Shown: positions 1 through 9,491, counted from the stretch's first letter. The stretch: 37,501 bases of DNA from Allobosea sp. BH3 (GCF_025499465.1 NZ_JAIMCA010000010.1:1-37501); one strand, 5' to 3'. Numbers and translations: made by a program. Notes: generated by a model from the sequence alone, not told the origin.

Positions 1-42
1 CGCGAGGCGACGGGCGGGCGCAGCGTGGCCAGAGCCGCCTGA
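1..42 (+). CDS. C-terminal tail of an unidentified gene (partial)
   Basis: Frame 1 is open from the window edge and ends with TGA at 40-42, giving only 13 residues, rich in Arg, Ala and Gly. The other two forward frames run straight through the strong terminator at 72-104, so this frame is the best candidate for the gene which that terminator ends. The tail is too short to identify. In many bacteria truB precedes rpsO, but nothing in these residues shows that this is truB. Confidence 0.3.
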   Translation, partial: REATGGRSVARAA

Positions 43-71
43 GCCTCGGCGAAGCTGGATTCTCGATATCA

Positions 72-104
72 GGCGGCGCCCGAAAGGGCGCCGCCGTCTT
101 TTTG
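72..104 (+). terminator. Rho-independent terminator
   Basis: Ten-base perfect inverted repeat (72-81 and 86-95) closed by a GAAA tetraloop and followed by GTCTTTTT. The T-run is on the plus strand, so it ends a rightward transcript entering from the left edge. Confidence 0.85.
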
Positions 105-336
105 ATGCGATGCAGCAGAATTTTCTCCGGCCGCATCTTGCGCAACGCTGACGGCGATCCATCTACACGTCAGGCGCCCGGGCTCTTTGCTCTTGGCAGC
201 GCCGCCATCGCCACATTCGTGACGGCCATCAACCCGCTTCCCGGGAAGCGCTGGTGCTTCACCGCTTGCTGACAGGCTCCGACACAGGCGCCTGCGACAA
301 GCGGTTTCAGCCGTCACACAGACAGGGAGACGAACC

Positions 337-687
337 ATGCCATTCAGCCAGGTTCTTCAGGCTCTCGGCCAGTTCGCCGCCGGCTTCACGCCGGGGAACC
401 GCCCCGCCCGAGCGCTCGAGATCGATCTTGCCGAGGTCGGCGCCCCGACCCCCTTCGAGCAGGCCGCCATCGGCACCTGGACGACGGAGGATGGATCGAT
501 CCTCATCGATCTCAGGCCCGACGGCCAGTTCCACAAGGCCAAGCCCGCCGCGGGCGCCCGGCACAGCGGCCGCTATGCCGTCGACCGCTCGAAGCTCTAT
601 TTCGAGGGCGAGACCGGCTGGGTCGCACTCGGCAAGCTCAAGCGAGGCCGGCTCAGCATCGGCGAGAAGCAGTTCCACAAGGCCTGA
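337..687 (+). CDS. Small Atu4866-like domain protein
   Basis: A 116-residue protein with no signal peptide or membrane segment. The C-terminal two thirds (about residues 42-116) begin with IGTWTTEDGS and continue with LRPDGQF, SGRYAVDRSKLYFEGETGW and a closing strand LSIGEKQFHKA. This pattern of short beta strands joined by Gly/Asp turns resembles the Atu4866 family, a small beta-barrel of unknown function first characterised in Agrobacterium; the match is from memory and moderate. The ATG has a GGGAGA ribosome-binding site 7 bases upstream. The gene sits alone between two strong terminators (72-104 and 694-722), so it is probably a single-gene transcript and not part of the rpsO operon. Function unknown. 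Confidence 0.75.
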   Translation: MPFSQVLQALGQFAAGFTPGNRPARALEIDLAEVGAPTPFEQAAIGTWTTEDGSILIDLRPDGQFHKAKPAAGARHSGRYAVDRSKLYFEGETGWVALGKLKRGRLSIGEKQFHKA

Positions 688-693
688 CATTCG

Positions 694-722
694 GGGCCGC
701 CGGGAAACCGGCGGCCCTTTTT
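694..722 (+). terminator. Rho-independent terminator of the Atu4866-like gene
   Basis: Perfect ten-base stem (694-703 with 708-717), GAAA loop and TTTTT tail, starting 7 bases after the stop codon. It separates this gene from rpsO. Confidence 0.9.
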
Positions 723-894
723 GCATATGCGGTAACGCTGGCGTTTCCCCCGATTTCGTGTATATGCCCCCGCAACCGGCCGAAACGGCTGGCGGCGCGA
801 CCCCTCCGCGATGAGGTGGCTCGCGGGCTTCGGACCTTGCTGGACGACATCCCGGCCTGGCCCGCCAGATCAACCCGAACACGAGGATAACCCG

Positions 895-1164
895 ATGTCG
901 ATCACTGCCGAGCGCAAGACCGCGCTGCTCAAGGAATATGCCACCAAGCCGAACGACACCGGCTCGCCGGAAGTCCAGGTCGCGATCCTGACGGAGCGCA
1001 TCAACAACCTGACCGGCCACTTCAAGTCGCATGCGAAGGACAACCACTCCCGCCGCGGCCTGCTCAAGCTGGTTTCGCAGCGCCGTTCCCTGCTCGACTA
1101 TCTGAAGGGCAAGGAAGAGGCTCGCTACAAGACGCTGATCGAGAGGCTCGGCATCCGCCGCTGA
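895..1164 (+). CDS. rpsO: 30S ribosomal protein S15
   Basis: Gives an 89-residue protein, the usual length for S15, which binds 16S rRNA helices in the central domain during assembly of the small subunit. The sequence carries the family hallmarks: TGSPEVQVAILTERI near residues 21-35, the HFKSHAKDNHSRRGLL stretch and the RRSLLDYLK helix, ending IERLGIRR. The open frame extends upstream, but ATG 895 gives the canonical N-terminus MSITAERK and has GAGG about 8 bases ahead. It is followed by pnp, the classical rpsO-pnp arrangement, with a terminator-like hairpin in between. In E. coli S15 represses its own translation; whether that applies here cannot be seen. Confidence 0.97.
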   Translation: MSITAERKTALLKEYATKPNDTGSPEVQVAILTERINNLTGHFKSHAKDNHSRRGLLKLVSQRRSLLDYLKGKEEARYKTLIERLGIRR

Positions 1165-1181
1165 TCGAAAGCCAATCGCTT

Positions 1182-1216
1182 CCGCCCGGCGCGACATGCT
1201 CCGGGCGGCTCCTTTT
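1182..1216 (+). terminator. Terminator/attenuator between rpsO and pnp
   Basis: CCGCCCGG (1182-1189) pairs with CCGGGCGG (1201-1208) over an 11-base loop, followed by CTCCTTTT. It lies 17 bases after the rpsO stop. By analogy with the partial terminator between these genes in other bacteria it may let only part of the transcription through to pnp. That role is inferred. Confidence 0.6.
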
Positions 1217-1224
1217 CGGGCGAT

Positions 1225-1278
1225 GCCGCATGGGGCGGCTCTCCTGATATTCGCGGCGGCCGCATGGGGCGGCCCTCC
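1225..1278 (+). repeat. Tandem 20-base direct repeat in the pnp leader
   Basis: GCCGCATGGGGCGGCTCTCC at 1225-1244 recurs at 1259-1278 with one change (T to C), a 34-base period. Each copy can fold into a small GCCGC/GCGGC hairpin. The repeat lies in the untranslated leader between the rpsO terminator and the pnp start. Confidence 0.7.
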
Positions 1279-1424
1279 CGCGTGACCCGCCGGGCGTCCA
1301 AGACGTCCATGGCAGGATCGCCGAGCGCTCGGGCGCCAGCTTCGCAACAACCCGAGCGTTCCGCCGTCTTGCCCATGGGCCTGAAGGCGCCGGACGGGTC
1401 GAACCCGACCGAAAGATGAATCTC

Positions 1425-3596
<2,172 letters not shown>

Positions 3597-3626
3597 TCGC
3601 CAGCCAGCTATCTGCAGAAAACGAAG

Positions 3627-3656
3627 CGCCCCGCATCAGCCGATGCGGGGCGTTTT
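3627..3656 (+). terminator. Bidirectional terminator of pnp and the toxin-antitoxin pair
   Basis: Perfect 11-base stem (3627-3637 with 3642-3652), 4-base loop and TTTT on the plus strand. Read on the minus strand the same hairpin is followed by CTTCGTTTTC, so it can also end the leftward toxin-antitoxin transcript, whose last stop codon (3655-3657) touches it. Confidence 0.9.
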
Positions 3657-4035
3657 AAGTTATAGAGTTTAGCCCGGACACCACCACCGCTAGTTGCGCT
3701 TTAGGCAGCGACTTTGTCGAAGCACCAAAAGCAGCCGCGCGTTGAGCAATCTCTTTGCTCAAGGTGCCCATTTTTGTTGATTTATATATCGCAAGTTGTT
3801 TTTCGTTAAAGCGCGGCACCATTGAGAAACTGATTGCAGTGACACCCGTTTCAGATGGCGGCAAACAAGGAATCTCTGTACAGTTGACAACAAACGTATC
3901 TAAGAAATTTGGGTCTGAATTCAGGAAGAGAAACTGATGAGCTGCCCCATCTATGCCAATTGCAACGCAAAGGTGATATTTTTCATAGCCGACTGATGGC
4001 GCATAGATGCGATAAATTGCACCTACCTCGACCAT
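3655..4035 (-). CDS. Candidate toxin partner of the Panacea-domain antitoxin
   Basis: A 126-residue protein I do not recognise with certainty. The N-terminal half (VGAIYRIYAPS, YHLCVAIGIDG, HQFLFLNSD, then IPCLPPSETGVTAISF) reads as a small all-beta fold, somewhat like the SH3-type barrel of PemK/MazF-like toxins; the C-terminal third is helical and Lys/Ala-rich. It has no signal peptide. It starts 3 bases after the stop of the upstream antitoxin gene, with no clear ribosome-binding site, which suggests translational coupling. Base composition is clearly poorer in G+C than the flanks, as for its partner, a sign of horizontal acquisition. Toxin activity is inferred from position beside a Panacea gene; the catalytic class is not established. 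Confidence 0.7.
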   Translation of the reverse strand: MVEVGAIYRIYAPSVGYEKYHLCVAIGIDGAAHQFLFLNSDPNFLDTFVVNCTEIPCLPPSETGVTAISFSMVPRFNEKQLAIYKSTKMGTLSKEIAQRAAAFGASTKSLPKAQLAVVVSGLNSIT

Positions 4036-4038
4036 ATA

Positions 4039-4623
4039 TCAAAGATGATTTGATAAAAAAGACAGCTCTTTTGCGCGCTCCATATTTGGAGTTTCAAAGA
4101 GCATACCGTAGCTCATTTTATAGCTGCTATTCTCGGGCCCATCGTCTTCCCAAGCGTCAATATAGGCCGGATCCTCGTGAGTGAGCCGACGAATCTGCGA
4201 AAATCCAAGGGCTTTAACTACACCAAGGGCTTCTGCCAATGATTCTTTATCACTCTCCGAGAGTATATCATCACTAGCTTCTCGCTCTGGTAAGCTAAAA
4301 CTATAAATGCTTTGCCCGGCCTGCGTCCTCTTCCAAGGAAAATCCTTTCCGTAGGCTTTTTGAACCTTAGGATTGATTTTCAGTACATCATACGACGTGC
4401 TCGGCACCGGGCCGTGTTTCATGGCGTAATACATATCAAATGTAACAGGACGCCCGAACTTATTTAAGTGGGCTTTATCAGCAAGAAACAGCGTTTTTAC
4501 AATATCGTATTGTGAAATTTGTTTGTGTAGCCGTTTGCCTTCATTAACGACATGCAGAATCGCCTCGACAATTCGATCGAGGTTCACGTTCATCTCTACA
4601 GTTTCGGCTTTTTTCCTTGACAT
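4039..4623 (-). CDS. Panacea-domain (SocA/DUF4065-type) antitoxin-like protein
   Basis: About 194 residues from ATG 4623. It carries the family pattern: an N-terminal helix (LDRIVEAILHVVNEG), then YDIVKTLFLADKAHLNKFGR, then TFDMYYAMKHGPVPSTSYDVL, where the GPVP segment is typical of Panacea/SocA proteins. Members include the Caulobacter proteolytic adaptor SocA and antitoxins that neutralise many unrelated toxins, usually by direct binding. The gene is first in a two-gene unit with the candidate toxin 3 bases downstream. Local G+C is low (24 of 60 bases in 4441-4500), unlike the housekeeping genes around it. The start is uncertain: an upstream GTG at 4674 with AAGG ahead would add 17 residues. 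The domain call is firm; the toxin-antitoxin role is inferred. Confidence 0.85.
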   Translation of the reverse strand: MSRKKAETVEMNVNLDRIVEAILHVVNEGKRLHKQISQYDIVKTLFLADKAHLNKFGRPVTFDMYYAMKHGPVPSTSYDVLKINPKVQKAYGKDFPWKRTQAGQSIYSFSLPEREASDDILSESDKESLAEALGVVKALGFSQIRRLTHEDPAYIDAWEDDGPENSSYKMSYGMLFETPNMERAKELSFLSNHL

Positions 4624-4737
4624 AGCAGCACCGAGCTTTCTCCCCATATAAGCACACAAGGATCGGAAAATCACCCCTACGCCTTGACTTTTTTATCAAT
4701 CGGAGTCCTGCCGCGACTCATGTTTGAAGGAAACGCC

Positions 4738-5373
4738 GTGAATCGTCACCGCATCGCCTCGCTCGACGATCTCGCGCGTGCCTATCCCAATCCGGCGCCG
4801 CCGGCGGCGATGCACAAGGAGATCGATCATGTCGACGAGAGCTACGCGGCGCTGATCGCTGCCTCGCCGTTTTTCGTGCTCGCGACGGTCGGTCCGGGGG
4901 GCCTGGATTGTTCGCCGCGTGGGGATATGCCGGGCTTCGTCACGGTCCGGGACGCGAAAACGCTCCTCATTCCGGATCGAAAAGGCAATAACAGACTGGA
5001 TTCGTTGAGGAATATCCTGTTCGACGACCGAATCGGAATGCTCTTCCTGATCCCTGGCTGCGGCGAGACATTGCGCGTGAACGGACGAGCCGAGCTATCC
5101 TGCGACCCTGAGTTGTGCGCGTCGTTCGAGATGGCCAGCAAGCCGCCGGCGAGCGTCATGATCGTCCATGTCGAGGCGGTCTACTTCCAATGCTCGCGCG
5201 CGGTGGTGCGGGCGGAGCTCTGGAACCCGGAGCGGCACGTCGAGCGGACGAGCCTGCCCTCGGCCGGAACGATCCTGCGCGAGATCACGGCGCGCAATGC
5301 GGCTGTCGAGACGTTCGACGGGGAGGCTTACGACAGGGCGCTGCCGGAGCGGGTCAAGGCGACGCTGTACTGA
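4738..5373 (+). CDS. FMN-dependent PPOX-type flavoprotein (pyridoxamine 5'-phosphate oxidase-like)
   Basis: A 211-residue split-barrel flavoprotein. The core runs from SYAALIAASPFFVLATVG through LDCSPRGDMPGFV, LLIPDRKGNNRLDSLRNI and RIGMLFLIPG to ETLRVNGRAEL, and fits the DR_2398/MSMEG_1061-type subfamily of PPOX proteins rather than true PdxH. Substrate is unknown; relatives bind FMN or F420. The start is GTG 4738, chosen because GAAGGA lies 6 bases upstream and the N-terminus becomes MNRHRIASLDDL; the ATG at 4720 has no such site. The gene is divergent from the Panacea antitoxin and convergent with adenosine kinase. Confidence 0.85.
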   Translation: MNRHRIASLDDLARAYPNPAPPAAMHKEIDHVDESYAALIAASPFFVLATVGPGGLDCSPRGDMPGFVTVRDAKTLLIPDRKGNNRLDSLRNILFDDRIGMLFLIPGCGETLRVNGRAELSCDPELCASFEMASKPPASVMIVHVEAVYFQCSRAVVRAELWNPERHVERTSLPSAGTILREITARNAAVETFDGEAYDRALPERVKATLY

Positions 5374-5392
5374 GGGAAGGCTGAGCGTAGAA

Positions 5393-5539
5393 CCCCTCTC
5401 CTGTAAGGAGAGGGGCAGGGGTGAGGTGTCGGCCCTTGGACCAACGGAACTCTGCCCTCACGGCGGCGCAGCGACCACCTCACAGCAAACGCGGTGAACG
5501 GCTCTCACCCTTACCCTGCCCTCTCCCTCCGGGAGAGGG
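5393..5539. repeat. Paired inverted repeat with CCCTCTCC hairpins
   Basis: Hairpin CCCCTCTCC-TGTAA-GGAGAGGGG (5393-5415) followed by caggggtgagg, and an inverted counterpart ctcaccc..ccctgcc followed by hairpin CCCTCTCCC-TCC-GGGAGAGGG (5519-5539). The two modules face each other across about 80 bases in the gap between the convergent flavoprotein and adenosine kinase genes. It looks like a REP/BIME-type intergenic element and could serve as a terminator for either gene. Confidence 0.7.
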
Positions 5540-5575
5540 TTCCCCCCGCCTTATTTTGATGCGGCGCAGTCAGCC

Positions 5576-6574
5576 TCAGAGCAGCCCTTCGTTGCCCGCC
5601 AGCGTCTTCAGGCTGACATCCGGCCGCGCGCCGATATGGGAGATGATCTCGGCCGCCGCCAGCGCGCCGAGCCTGAGCGAATCGCGAACCTCGCGGCCCG
5701 AGGTCAGGCCGAAGAGGAAGCCGGCGGCGAAGAGGTCGCCGGCGCCGGTCGCATCGACGACGCGCTCGATCGGGAAGACCGGCTCCTCGACGATGCCGTC
5801 CGGCGTCACCGCCAGCGCGCCCTTCTCGGAACGGGTGACGACCGCCAGCACGTTCTCGGAGCGCAGCCAGCCGAGCGCGGTGTCGAAGTCGGAGGTCTCG
5901 TAGAGGCTCTTCAGCTCGTGCTCGTTCGCGAAGACGAGATCGACCATGCGGTTGCGGATCAGCCCGACGAACTCGTCGCGATAGCGGTCGACGCAGAAGG
6001 AATCCGAGAGTGTAATGGCGACGCGTCCGCCGGCCCGGTGCGCGACCTCGGAGGCCTTGCGGAAGGCTTCCTTCGCGGCCGGCGGGTCCCAGAGATAGCC
6101 TTCGAGATAGACGATATCGGCGCTCTCGACCGCCTTCTCGTCGACATCGGCGGCGGAGAGGCCCTGGCAGGCGCCGAGATAGGTGTTCATCGTGCGCTCG
6201 CCGTCCGGCGTGACGATGATGAAGGAGCGCGCCGTGGCGGCGCCATCCGCCGCGGCGGCCGTGTCGAAGTCGACGCCGAGCGAGGTCAGGTCATGACGGT
6301 AGAGCTTGCCGAGCTCGTCGGCCTTCACCTTGCCGATGAAGGCACCCTTGCCACCGAAGGAAGCGAGGCCAGCGATGGTGTTGGCGGCCGAACCGCCCGA
6401 GATGATGCGGGCCGGGCCCATCGCCGCGTAAAGCGATTCCGCGCGAGGCTCGTCGATCAGCATCATCGCGCCCTTGGTGAGCTTCTGCGCGATGAGGAAA
6501 TCCTCCTCCGCCGAAGCCAGGACATCGACGATGGCGTTGCCGAGAGCGAGAACGTCGGTGCGGGTCTGGGTCAT
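5576..6574 (-). CDS. Adenosine kinase, PfkB/ribokinase family
   Basis: A 332-residue sugar/nucleoside kinase that would phosphorylate adenosine to AMP in purine salvage. Both PfkB signatures are present: GGSAANTIAGLASFGGKGAF from residue 60 and VVDATGAGDLFAAGF at 272-286, with Asp280 as the expected catalytic base and GAGD as the anion hole. The N-terminus VLALGNAIVDVLA is the substrate-binding strand, and the small lid region follows. Alphaproteobacterial proteins of this type are annotated as adenosine kinases, but related PfkB enzymes use other nucleosides or sugars, so substrate is inferred. The gene appears to be its own transcription unit, separated by 95 bases from the XRE gene upstream. 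Confidence 0.88.
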   Translation of the reverse strand: MTQTRTDVLALGNAIVDVLASAEEDFLIAQKLTKGAMMLIDEPRAESLYAAMGPARIISGGSAANTIAGLASFGGKGAFIGKVKADELGKLYRHDLTSLGVDFDTAAAADGAATARSFIIVTPDGERTMNTYLGACQGLSAADVDEKAVESADIVYLEGYLWDPPAAKEAFRKASEVAHRAGGRVAITLSDSFCVDRYRDEFVGLIRNRMVDLVFANEHELKSLYETSDFDTALGWLRSENVLAVVTRSEKGALAVTPDGIVEEPVFPIERVVDATGAGDLFAAGFLFGLTSGREVRDSLRLGALAAAEIISHIGARPDVSLKTLAGNEGLL

Positions 6575-6669
6575 GGCCGGGTCCGGGATGGCCGGCGGCT
6601 ACGCCGGATAAGGAAGGTGCGGCCCTGTCGCATCCGTGCGACGCCGGGTCAAGTCGGGCTCGGGATTCC

Positions 6670-7044
6670 TCAGCCCTGGTCGCGGCGCGCGGCGGCTTCG
6701 TCGAGAACGGCGGCGAGGCGGCGCAGGTCCTCGCCTTCGAGATCGGCGATTTCGCGGGCGAGCCGGTTGGCGAGCAGCGTCGCCTCCGGATCGAGGCCGG
6801 CCGTGTCGACCGTGACGCGGGGATGGGAGAGGTCGGCGAGACGGATCAGCTCGTCCGCCTCGTCCCAGATCACGCCGAGCAGATGGATCGTGCCCTGGAT
6901 CAGGGCGAAGGTCGGCCGGCCGCGCTTGCCATGCTCGAGCGCCGAGAGATAGGCCGGCGTCACGCCCAGCCCCGCCGCCATCTCGGCGAGGGTGAGGCCC
7001 CGCCGCTCCCGGAGCTCGCGCACGCGCCGGCCGAAGGGTGTCAT
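6670..7044 (-). CDS. XRE-family helix-turn-helix transcriptional regulator
   Basis: A 124-residue protein. Residues about 4-60 form a Cro/C1-type helix-turn-helix: FGRRVRELRERRGLTLAEMA, then GVTPAYLSALEHGKRGRPTF. The remainder is helical and acidic (DEADELIRLADLSHPRV, LANRLAREIADL) and may mediate dimerisation. The frame is open upstream to 7161, but ATG 7044 places the domain at the N-terminus and its ATGA overlaps the smr stop by 4 bases, suggesting translational coupling. It is the last gene of the Tim44-like/mltA/smr/XRE operon. Its targets are unknown. Confidence 0.88.
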   Translation of the reverse strand: MTPFGRRVRELRERRGLTLAEMAAGLGVTPAYLSALEHGKRGRPTFALIQGTIHLLGVIWDEADELIRLADLSHPRVTVDTAGLDPEATLLANRLAREIADLEGEDLRRLAAVLDEAAARRDQG

Positions 7045-7601
7045 GGCCCGTGCTCCCGCAAGCGCCTCAGACGGACATAGAGCGCGCCCGAGCCACCATG
7101 GCGCTGCTCCGCTTCCTCGAAGCCGAGGACAAGCCCGCGCATCTCCGGAAGCCTCAACCAATGCGGCACCATCCGGCGCAGCACGCCGCGCTCCTCGCCG
7201 AAAAGCGCCGGGGCGGGGCCGCCCTTGCCCGTGACGACGAGGGCAAGCCGCGTGCCTCGCGCCTGCTCGCGGCGCAGGAAGCTACGCAGCGCCAGATGCG
7301 CCTCGTCCTGGCGCATGCCGTGCAGGTCGATGGCGGCCTCGACGCCCTGCTGGCCGCGCCTCAGCTGCGTGCGCAGGCGCCGCTCGATCGGGGCCAGAGG
7401 CGGGGCCGCCGGTACGGGTGATTTTTCCACCTTGGCCGTGACGGCGATGAGCGCCGTCTCCATTGCGGGCGGTGGCGCCGCCTCAGGTGGCGGCTCGGCC
7501 TCGACAGGAGCACGCCCGGGCAGCGGCTTGACCGAGCGCGCCACCTGCCGCCAGAGCGCGATGTCGGCCTCGCTCAGCGTCTTCCCCCGGCGTGACCTCA
7601 T
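7041..7601 (-). CDS. Smr/MutS2-domain protein
   Basis: A 186-residue protein with a basic N-terminus, a Pro/Ala-rich linker at about 31-75 and a C-terminal Smr domain from about residue 88. The domain shows DLHGM at 92-96, LALVVTGKGG at 119-128 and the glycine-rich GGSGALYVRLRR near the end. Smr domains are nucleic-acid nickases or RNA endonucleases; the stand-alone bacterial forms have been linked to rescue of stalled ribosomes and to recombination, but this member's role is unknown. It starts one base after the mltA stop and overlaps the XRE gene by 4 bases, so it is cotranscribed with both. Confidence 0.9.
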   Translation of the reverse strand: MRSRRGKTLSEADIALWRQVARSVKPLPGRAPVEAEPPPEAAPPPAMETALIAVTAKVEKSPVPAAPPLAPIERRLRTQLRRGQQGVEAAIDLHGMRQDEAHLALRSFLRREQARGTRLALVVTGKGGPAPALFGEERGVLRRMVPHWLRLPEMRGLVLGFEEAEQRHGGSGALYVRLRRLREHGP

Positions 7602-7602
7602 C

Positions 7603-8769
7603 TCAGCGCGGCCAGAGCACGGTGAAGGCGGTCGCGTGGCGGATCAGCCCGGCGCGATGCCCGGCCGCCGCGCCTGAGCCGACGAAAATGTCCATCCGGG
7701 CAGGTCCCAATATGGCCGAGCCGGTATCCTGCGCGACCATGAGCCGGGCGAGGCGCTCCTTGCCACCACCGTCACCGGGGATCGTCGCGTCGATCCAGAC
7801 CGGCAGCCCGTACGGCCAGACAGAGCGGTCGATCGCGATGCTGCGCAGGGGCGTCAGGGGCAACCCAGCGCCGCCGACAGGCCCTGCCTCGACCGGCAGA
7901 TCGTCCCGGCGGGTGAAGAAGACGAAGGATCGGTTGAGCCGGATGAGATCGCGGGCGAAGGCGGCATCGGCCTTCAGCCGGGCGATGAGCCGGTCCATCG
8001 TCATCTCTTCGGGCGGGATGCCCTCGCGCTGGCTCAGCACGCGGCCCAGCGAGGTGTAGGGGTGGCCGTTGCGACCGGAATAGGTCAGCCGCGTCACCGA
8101 GCCGTCCGGCAGCCGCACCCGGCCGGAGCCCTGCACCTGCAGCACGAAGCGGTCCACGGGATCGCGCAGCCAGAGAATCTCCAGCCCCTGCCCGTCCAGC
8201 GCGCCGGTCTCGATGGCGGTGCGATCCGGGAAGGGCTCGAGGCCCTTCGCTGTCCGGCGGGCAGCGGACAGGCCCTTGTCGACGCCCGGCCACGTGTCCT
8301 CGGGAAAGCGCGTCACCAGATCCTTGGGCCGGTCATAGAGCGGCGTCGGGAAAGCTTCCGAGCGGCTCAGCGAGCCCTCGAACTCGGGCTCGAAATAACC
8401 GGTGGTGAAGCCGGTATCGGCGCCCGGCGGGCGGATACGCCAGAAGCGGAAGTTCTGCTCGAAGAAATCGCGGGCCTGGCGGCGGCCGACGGAGCCGGCG
8501 AGAGCGAGCGCCTTCGCCCTTTCACAGACGGCGAGCAGCGCAGCCGGCGTCGGCACGGCCTGGCGCAGCGGCGGGTCGGCCATGCAGCCTTTGGCGAAGA
8601 CAGCGAAGGCGCTGGCGTGATCGTCCTGCGCCCAGCCATCGAGGGCTGCCGGCGCGAGCGGCTCGGCGCGGGCGCCCTCCGGGAGGGGAAAGGGAGCGGC
8701 CATGGCGCTCATGCAGCCAAGGCCGATGGTCGCGGAAAGCGCCAGAGCGATCCCGGCGCCACGGCTCAC
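7603..8769 (-). CDS. mltA: Membrane-bound lytic murein transglycosylase A
   Basis: A 388-residue exported peptidoglycan-cleaving enzyme that cuts the MurNAc-GlcNAc bond and leaves a 1,6-anhydro end. Residues 1-25 form a signal peptide ending SAMAA. The MltA domain follows (TGFTTGYFEPEFEGS, YDRPKDLV), and the C-terminal 3D domain shows VAQDTGSAI at about 345-353 and MDIFVGSG, with the paired Asp348 and Asp360 expected in the active site. The start codon is GTG at 8769, which overlaps the stop of the Tim44-like gene by 4 bases. Cys19 lies inside the signal sequence, but its context is not a good lipobox, so lipidation is uncertain. Confidence 0.93.
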   Translation of the reverse strand: MSRGAGIALALSATIGLGCMSAMAAPFPLPEGARAEPLAPAALDGWAQDDHASAFAVFAKGCMADPPLRQAVPTPAALLAVCERAKALALAGSVGRRQARDFFEQNFRFWRIRPPGADTGFTTGYFEPEFEGSLSRSEAFPTPLYDRPKDLVTRFPEDTWPGVDKGLSAARRTAKGLEPFPDRTAIETGALDGQGLEILWLRDPVDRFVLQVQGSGRVRLPDGSVTRLTYSGRNGHPYTSLGRVLSQREGIPPEEMTMDRLIARLKADAAFARDLIRLNRSFVFFTRRDDLPVEAGPVGGAGLPLTPLRSIAIDRSVWPYGLPVWIDATIPGDGGGKERLARLMVAQDTGSAILGPARMDIFVGSGAAAGHRAGLIRHATAFTVLWPR

Positions 8770-9491
8770 GCGGCGGATTCGGTGGCGACCAGCAGCCAGT
8801 TGGGGTCGCGGCTGCCGAGCTGGCGCGAGAAGGTCCAGATGTCGTTGACCTCGGAAACCTGATCGGCGCTGCCGTCGACGACCGCGCCCTGAGCGTCGCG
8901 GGTGACGCTGATGAGCTGCGAGACGAAGGCGATCGTGACCTGGGCCGTCTTGCCCTTGACCTCGACGGCGCTGAGATCGGCCTTGTCGATGGAGACGAAA
9001 TTCGACTCCGCCGTCTCGCCGCGCTTCTCGCGCTCGGTGATGGCCTGCTCGAAGCCGTCATAGACGTCCTTGGCGAGCAGACCCTTCAGGGTCTTGCGGT
9101 CGCCACGGGCGAAGGCGGTGACGATCGCCTCATAGGCGGACTTGGCGCCGCCGACGAAGTCATGCGGGTCGAAGCCGGGCTCCTGCCGGATGATCGCCTC
9201 GATGCCGGCGCTGATCGGAGAATCCGGCGGCGCCAGATCCTTCCAGCGTTCGGCCGCCTCGGGAGCAGGCGCGACGGGGTCGTTGGCCGCGCCCGGCAGG
9301 CGGATGATATTGTCCCGCTTGTCGGCGCCCTGCGCCTGGTCAGGCCGCATCGGCGGCGTCTCGCGACGCGCGAAAGGATCCTTCGGCTGCTCGTGCCCGG
9401 TCTTCTGCCCGAGCACGGAGCGCAGCTTCCAGGCGACGAAAACGGCGAGCGCCAGGAAAATCAGCGTCGTCATGTCGAAGGAGTTCTGCAT
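8766..9491 (-). CDS. Tim44/TimA-like membrane adaptor protein
   Basis: A 241-residue protein with one N-terminal membrane anchor (TLIFLALAVFVAWKLRSVLG, about residues 9-28), a Pro/Asp-rich linker and a C-terminal Tim44-like domain (GFDPHDFVGGAKSAYEAIV through IWTFSRQLGSRDPNWLLVA). Related alphaproteobacterial proteins (TimA) are membrane-bound relatives of mitochondrial Tim44; their bacterial function is not settled. ATG 9491 gives the usual MQNSFD start; the frame continues further upstream without a ribosome-binding site. It is the first gene of an operon with mltA, smr and an XRE regulator, and is divergent from secB. Neighbourhood suggests an envelope role. Confidence 0.9.
   Translation of the reverse strand: MQNSFDMTTLIFLALAVFVAWKLRSVLGQKTGHEQPKDPFARRETPPMRPDQAQGADKRDNIIRLPGAANDPVAPAPEAAERWKDLAPPDSPISAGIEAIIRQEPGFDPHDFVGGAKSAYEAIVTAFARGDRKTLKGLLAKDVYDGFEQAITEREKRGETAESNFVSIDKADLSAVEVKGKTAQVTIAFVSQLISVTRDAQGAVVDGSADQVSEVNDIWTFSRQLGSRDPNWLLVATESAA

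Noticed and set aside
3600..4737. Insertion sequence or integrative element carrying the toxin-antitoxin pair
   Set aside because: No transposase, integrase, terminal inverted repeats or target-site duplication could be seen at the edges of the low-G+C segment.
4675..4737. Sigma-70 promoter TTGACT at 4684 for the flavoprotein gene
   Set aside because: No acceptable -10 sequence at 16-18 bases downstream; the TTGACT appears to be chance.
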